From Pseudomonadota bacterium (GTDB lineage: Bacteria; Pseudomonadota; Gammaproteobacteria; Burkholderiales; Burkholderiaceae_C), in contig JAFECV010000068.1 of NCBI GenBank assembly GCA_018241985.1, positions 1 through 8,873 of the forward strand: DNA of 8,873 nucleotides, read 5' to 3'. Positions 6,481 to 8,873 of this stretch are shown piece after piece; position 1 is the first letter of the stretch, and each line of letters opens with the position of its first letter. The notes beneath the pieces are model-generated. The model ran no database searches and was not told where the DNA came from. It saw only the letters and a list, made by a program, of their open reading frames with translations. Both the position numbers and the translations under genes were made by a program.

Positions 6481-7260
6481 TCAGGCCGGCTCGCCCTCCG
6501 ACGGCACGAAGCTGCCCTGGAAGGTGAAATAGATCGACGTGAAGAACATCGCGGCCATCACCAGCGCGACCGGCATCAGGACCGCCGACAGCAGCGCCGC
6601 GCCGCCGAGCAGCGTCGCCAGCAGCGCGAACGCGACGCCGACCGCCATCATGAGCGCGGCCCAGACCAGGCCGTAGACGGTGAACGCCCAGAAGTTGCGC
6701 AGGCAGGCGACGATGCTGAAGAACAGGCTCTTCACCGGCGGCACGCCGTACCAGTGCACCAGCGCCGGCGCATGCCAGAACAGCAGCGACAGCGGCAGGT
6801 ACAGCGCCATCGCCGCCCACATCGCGAGCTGGAAGTCCGGGCTCAGCATCACGTCGGTCGAGGTCGGCTCGCCCAGCAGGTACAGCCGCGCGAACTGGCC
6901 GCCGTCGAACAGCGCGGACACGCCCATCACCACGAAGAAGCCGACCGCATAGAGCGCGCCCAGCACCAGCATCGCGCGCAGCCGCTCGCGGTCGGCGCGG
7001 AACGCGGTGACCAGGATCGTCGGCATCGGAAAGCGCCCGCTGCTCGCCTCGCGGGTCGCGGCCATCAGCCCGAGCGTGGCCGCCGGCAGCAGCGCGAGCG
7101 CCAGCGCGCCGCCGACGAACGGGATCAGCGTCGCGACCGACATCACCGCGATGTACATGAAGAACAGGCCGGCCAGCGCCAGCGGCTGGCGAAAGAAGGT
7201 GCGAACGCCGAGCCGGAACCACTCGAAGCCGGCGCGCGCGGGGACGATGTTGAGTTTCAT
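6481..7260 (-). CDS. BPSS1780-family integral membrane protein
   Basis: A 259-residue inner-membrane protein of unknown function. It starts MKLNIVPARAGFEW and has about six hydrophobic segments, roughly 27-46, 48-68, 97-116, 145-165, 191-212 and 220-246. Recognisable family features are FFRQPLALAGLFFMY (22-36), LLPAATLGLMAATRE (57-71), GGQFARLYL (120-128) and the LLFWHAPALVHW and PVKSLFFSIVAC stretch (159-186). I recognise this pattern as the BPSS1780 family from Burkholderiales, whose role is not known to me. No Shine-Dalgarno sequence is evident before the ATG at 7260. It lies 96 bases after thrB on the same strand, with no intrinsic terminator between, so it may be transcribed with thrB. 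Its stop faces that of uvrD. Confidence 0.88.
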   Translation of the reverse strand: MKLNIVPARAGFEWFRLGVRTFFRQPLALAGLFFMYIAVMSVATLIPFVGGALALALLPAATLGLMAATREASSGRFPMPTILVTAFRADRERLRAMLVLGALYAVGFFVVMGVSALFDGGQFARLYLLGEPTSTDVMLSPDFQLAMWAAMALYLPLSLLFWHAPALVHWYGVPPVKSLFFSIVACLRNFWAFTVYGLVWAALMMAVGVAFALLATLLGGAALLSAVLMPVALVMAAMFFTSIYFTFQGSFVPSEGEPA

Positions 7261-7356
7261 GAAACGGGTTGAACGCGGCCGCCGCGCGAGGCGCGAGCAG
7301 GCCGACGGGATCGATCGGGTAGCTTTGAGACGGCGCGCCCCGCGGGCCCGCGCTCC

Positions 7357-8319
7357 TCAGAGTGTGACAGGATGGCGCACCCTCTGCCGCAATACCCGCT
7401 CGAAATGGGTCGGATCGTGGGCCTTCAGGATCGCGGCCTCGCGCGGCAGGTGGTGGTCCCACAGCCGCGAAATCCAGAACCGCAGCGCGCCCGCGCGCAG
7501 CATGGCGGGAAGCAACTGGCGTTCGGCGGCAGCGAGCGGACGCACCGCGCCGTACGCGGCGAGCAGGCTCTGCGCGCGCGCCGCGTCGTGCGCGCCGGAC
7601 TCGAGGGCGATGCACCAGTCGTTCAGGGCCACCGCGAGGTCGAACAGCCAGCTGTCGACGCCGGCGAAATAGAAGTCGAACACGCCGGTGAGCTCGCCGC
7701 CGTCGAACAGCACGTTGTCGCGGAACAGGTCCGCATGCACCGGCCCGCGCGGCAGCGCCGCATACGCGCTGCCGGCGGCGATGTGGTTCTGGTACGCGAG
7801 CTCGCTCTGCAACAGCGTAGCCTGCGCGGCGTCGAGGTGCGGCCGCACGATTGGCGCGGTTTCGTTCCACCAGGCAAGGCCGCGCAGGTTCGGCTGCGAC
7901 AGCGGGAAGTCGCGCGCGGCCAGGTGCATGCGCGCCAGCAGCGTGCCGACCGCCGCGCAATGCGCCTCGGTCGGCGCGAGCGCGCTGCGCCCGGGCAGCC
8001 GGTTCACGACCGCCGCGGGCTTGCCCTGCACCTGGTGCAGCAGCGCGCCGCCCGCGTCCTCGGCCGGGTCCGGCACCGGCAGGCCGTGCCGGGCCAGGTG
8101 CTTCATCAGCCGCAGGTAGAACGGCAGCTGCTCCACCGTCAGCCGCTCGAACAGCGTCAGCACGTACTCCACCGTCTCGCCGTCCCGCATCGCGGTGGCG
8201 AAGTAGTTGGTGTTCTCGATGCCGCCTTCGACGCCGTGCAGCGCGGCGAGTTCGCCCAGCCCGAGCCGGCGCAGCAGGCCCTGCGCCTCGTCGAACGGGA
8301 CTTCGGTGTAGACGGCCAT
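7357..8319 (-). CDS. thrB: Homoserine kinase (ThrB, APH-fold type)
   Basis: Cytoplasmic enzyme that phosphorylates L-homoserine with ATP to O-phosphohomoserine, the step before threonine synthase. The 320-residue protein belongs to the aminoglycoside phosphotransferase-like class and not to the GHMP-kinase ThrB of E. coli. The N-terminal lobe has GVEGGIENTNYF (29-40) and YVLTLFE. The catalytic loop is VHADLFRDNVLF, with H195, D197 and N202, and it is followed by the metal-binding GVFDFYFAG (D215). SWLFDLAVALNDWC and the LRFWISRLWDHH segment are typical of this kinase. It lies 17 bases after the DUF2782 gene on the same strand, so the two very likely form an operon. No clear Shine-Dalgarno sequence precedes the ATG at 8319. 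Related kinases of other substrates share the fold, but the overall sequence and its neighbours favour homoserine kinase. Confidence 0.94.
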   Translation of the reverse strand: MAVYTEVPFDEAQGLLRRLGLGELAALHGVEGGIENTNYFATAMRDGETVEYVLTLFERLTVEQLPFYLRLMKHLARHGLPVPDPAEDAGGALLHQVQGKPAAVVNRLPGRSALAPTEAHCAAVGTLLARMHLAARDFPLSQPNLRGLAWWNETAPIVRPHLDAAQATLLQSELAYQNHIAAGSAYAALPRGPVHADLFRDNVLFDGGELTGVFDFYFAGVDSWLFDLAVALNDWCIALESGAHDAARAQSLLAAYGAVRPLAAAERQLLPAMLRAGALRFWISRLWDHHLPREAAILKAHDPTHFERVLRQRVRHPVTL

Positions 8320-8335
8320 GCGGCGGGTGAGGCTC

Positions 8336-8665
8336 TCAGTATTTCAAGATTTGCCAGCTCGGCTGGCCGGCGGTCGGATCGCGGTCGCTGCCGGTCGGCT
8401 GCGTGCCGCCGACGCCGTCGGCCGGCCGCACCGCGTACGGCGGCACGTTGGCCTTGGGCTGCACCTGGATGCTGAGCGTCTGGCCGCCGTAGCGCAGCTC
8501 GTCGATCGTGCTGCCGGCGTCCTCGTGATGGATGCGCTCGATGCGCTGGTTCGGCCCGAGCTTCGGCGCGGGCGCAATCTGGCTCGGCGCTGCATCGCGC
8601 GGCGCCTGCCCGAAGGCGATGCCGCAGCAGAGCAAGATCGGCAGAAGCAACAAGCGCGAACGCAT
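8336..8665 (-). CDS. Small secreted DUF2782 protein
   Basis: A 109-residue protein of unknown function. Residues 1-19 are a signal peptide (MRSRLLLLPILLCCGIAFG, likely cleaved before QAP), so it is probably periplasmic. The double Cys has no small residue before it, so a lipoprotein is unlikely. After a Pro/Ala-rich linker, residues 38-84 (IERIHHEDAGSTIDELRYGG, then SIQVQPKANVPPYAV and RPADG) match the DUF2782 pattern of a short beta-rich domain. I recall a DUF2782 gene between polA and thrB in Pseudomonas as well, which supports the call. An upstream in-frame ATG at 8728 would add 21 residues before the signal peptide, so I prefer 8665. A TACAAT -10 box 6 bases upstream of this ATG agrees. 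It is the first gene of the group with thrB. Confidence 0.85.
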   Translation of the reverse strand: MRSRLLLLPILLCCGIAFGQAPRDAAPSQIAPAPKLGPNQRIERIHHEDAGSTIDELRYGGQTLSIQVQPKANVPPYAVRPADGVGGTQPTGSDRDPTAGQPSWQILKY

Positions 8666-8671
8666 GTCTTC

Positions 8672-8677
8672 ATTGTA
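8672..8677 (-). promoter_or_regulatory. -10 box of the DUF2782-thrB group, predicting a leaderless transcript
   Basis: On the minus strand TACAAT (8672-8677) is followed by 6 bases (GAAGAC) and the ATG at 8665, so the expected start of transcription is the A of the start codon. No good -35 box is seen at 16-18 bases. The geometry is identical to that of uvrD. Confidence 0.5.
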
Positions 8678-8682
8678 GTTTG

Positions 8683-8692
8683 CAGAGCTCTG
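8683..8692. repeat. 10-bp palindrome in the polA/DUF2782 divergent promoter region
   Basis: CAGAGCTCTG is a perfect palindrome between the two divergent starts, just upstream of the minus-strand -10 box. It falls in the -10/-35 spacer on that strand, a possible operator position. It may also be chance. Confidence 0.3.
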
Positions 8693-8712
8693 TGCTGCAG
8701 GAAGCGCGCGTG

Positions 8713-8718
8713 CACAAT
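8713..8718 (+). promoter_or_regulatory. Possible polA -10 box
   Basis: CACAAT lies 8 bases before the polA ATG, so a transcript would start within about two bases of the start codon. No Shine-Dalgarno sequence is seen. This is weaker than the uvrD case because the box has C in the first position and no -35 box is evident. Confidence 0.3.
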
Positions 8719-8726
8719 CCGGTTCC

Positions 8727-8873
8727 ATGAGCGATCAAGAGAACAATGCCACCGGCCCGCAACAGACCCATGCGGAGAACGCCGACGCGCCCAGGACCCT
8801 GCTGCTGGTCGACGGTTCCAGCTACCTGTACCGCGCCTACCACGCGATGCCCGACCTGCGCGCCGTGCCGGAC
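8727..8873 (+). CDS. polA: DNA polymerase I, N-terminus (cut by the window end)
   Basis: Only 49 codons are present and the frame continues past the right edge. PolA fills gaps after excision repair and replaces Okazaki primers. Residues 1-23 (MSDQENNATG and on) are a polar extension, then LLLVDGSSYLYRAYHAMPDL marks the start of the 5'-3' exonuclease domain with its conserved DGSS aspartate and YRAYHAMP segment. The ATG at 8727 is the only ATG before this conserved block. The gene is divergent from the DUF2782 gene with 61 bases between starts. Whether the Klenow portion is intact cannot be judged here. Confidence 0.93.
   Translation, partial: MSDQENNATGPQQTHAENADAPRTLLLVDGSSYLYRAYHAMPDLRAVPD

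Noticed and set aside
7341..7352. 12-bp palindrome CGCGGGCCCGCG after thrB as a terminator
   Set aside because: It has no loop or U tract, and such all-GC palindromes are expected in this composition.
6335..7960. 541-codon minus-strand frame spanning three genes
   Set aside because: It is a shadow of the uvrD end, the BPSS1780-family gene and thrB, with Arg/Ala/Gly-rich composition and no domain.
8666..8728. Upstream ATG at 8728 for the DUF2782 gene
   Set aside because: It would place 21 polar residues before a clear signal peptide and would start within the opposing polA start codon.

Overview
The window reads as chromosomal DNA from a GC-rich betaproteobacterium of the order Burkholderiales, most likely close to Comamonadaceae. 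The grounds are the very high GC content, a BPSS1780-type membrane protein (a family I associate with Burkholderiales), repeated TACAAT-type -10 boxes, and a polA / DUF2782 / thrB / uvrD neighbourhood of ordinary core genes. The assignment rests on recognition, not on a search.

Left part (1-1823): a 457-residue tyrosine recombinase (phage or island integrase) on the minus strand, then about 350 bp without a convincing gene. That stretch holds a tandem 11-bp repeat and a strong hairpin terminator. Nothing can be assigned to bases 1-93. The integrase lies just downstream of two minus-strand tRNA genes, tRNA-Ala(CGC) and tRNA-Lys(CTT), which share one promoter with a perfect TATAAT box. This arrangement suggests the edge of an integrated element that would extend to the left of the window.

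Middle part (1824-3962): the two tRNAs, then guaC (GMP reductase, purine salvage) and a secreted protein of unknown function with a CxxC motif, all on the minus strand. A strong intrinsic terminator separates the secreted-protein gene from guaC. The guaC leader contains short inverted repeats around its ribosome binding site.

Right part (3963-8873): uvrD (DNA helicase II) on the plus strand, converging on a minus-strand group made of a DUF2782 small secreted protein, thrB (homoserine kinase) and a BPSS1780-family membrane protein. polA (DNA polymerase I) starts divergently at the right edge and is cut by it. UvrD and PolA both act in nucleotide excision repair; ThrB works in threonine synthesis and GuaC in purine interconversion.

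I do not see a previously undescribed multi-gene system. The most interesting signals are small: two starts (uvrD and the DUF2782 gene) with identical TACAAT-N6-ATG spacing that predicts leaderless mRNAs, a possible attenuator-like leader in front of guaC, two odd DNA patches inside variable linkers of uvrD, and the integrase/tRNA junction.
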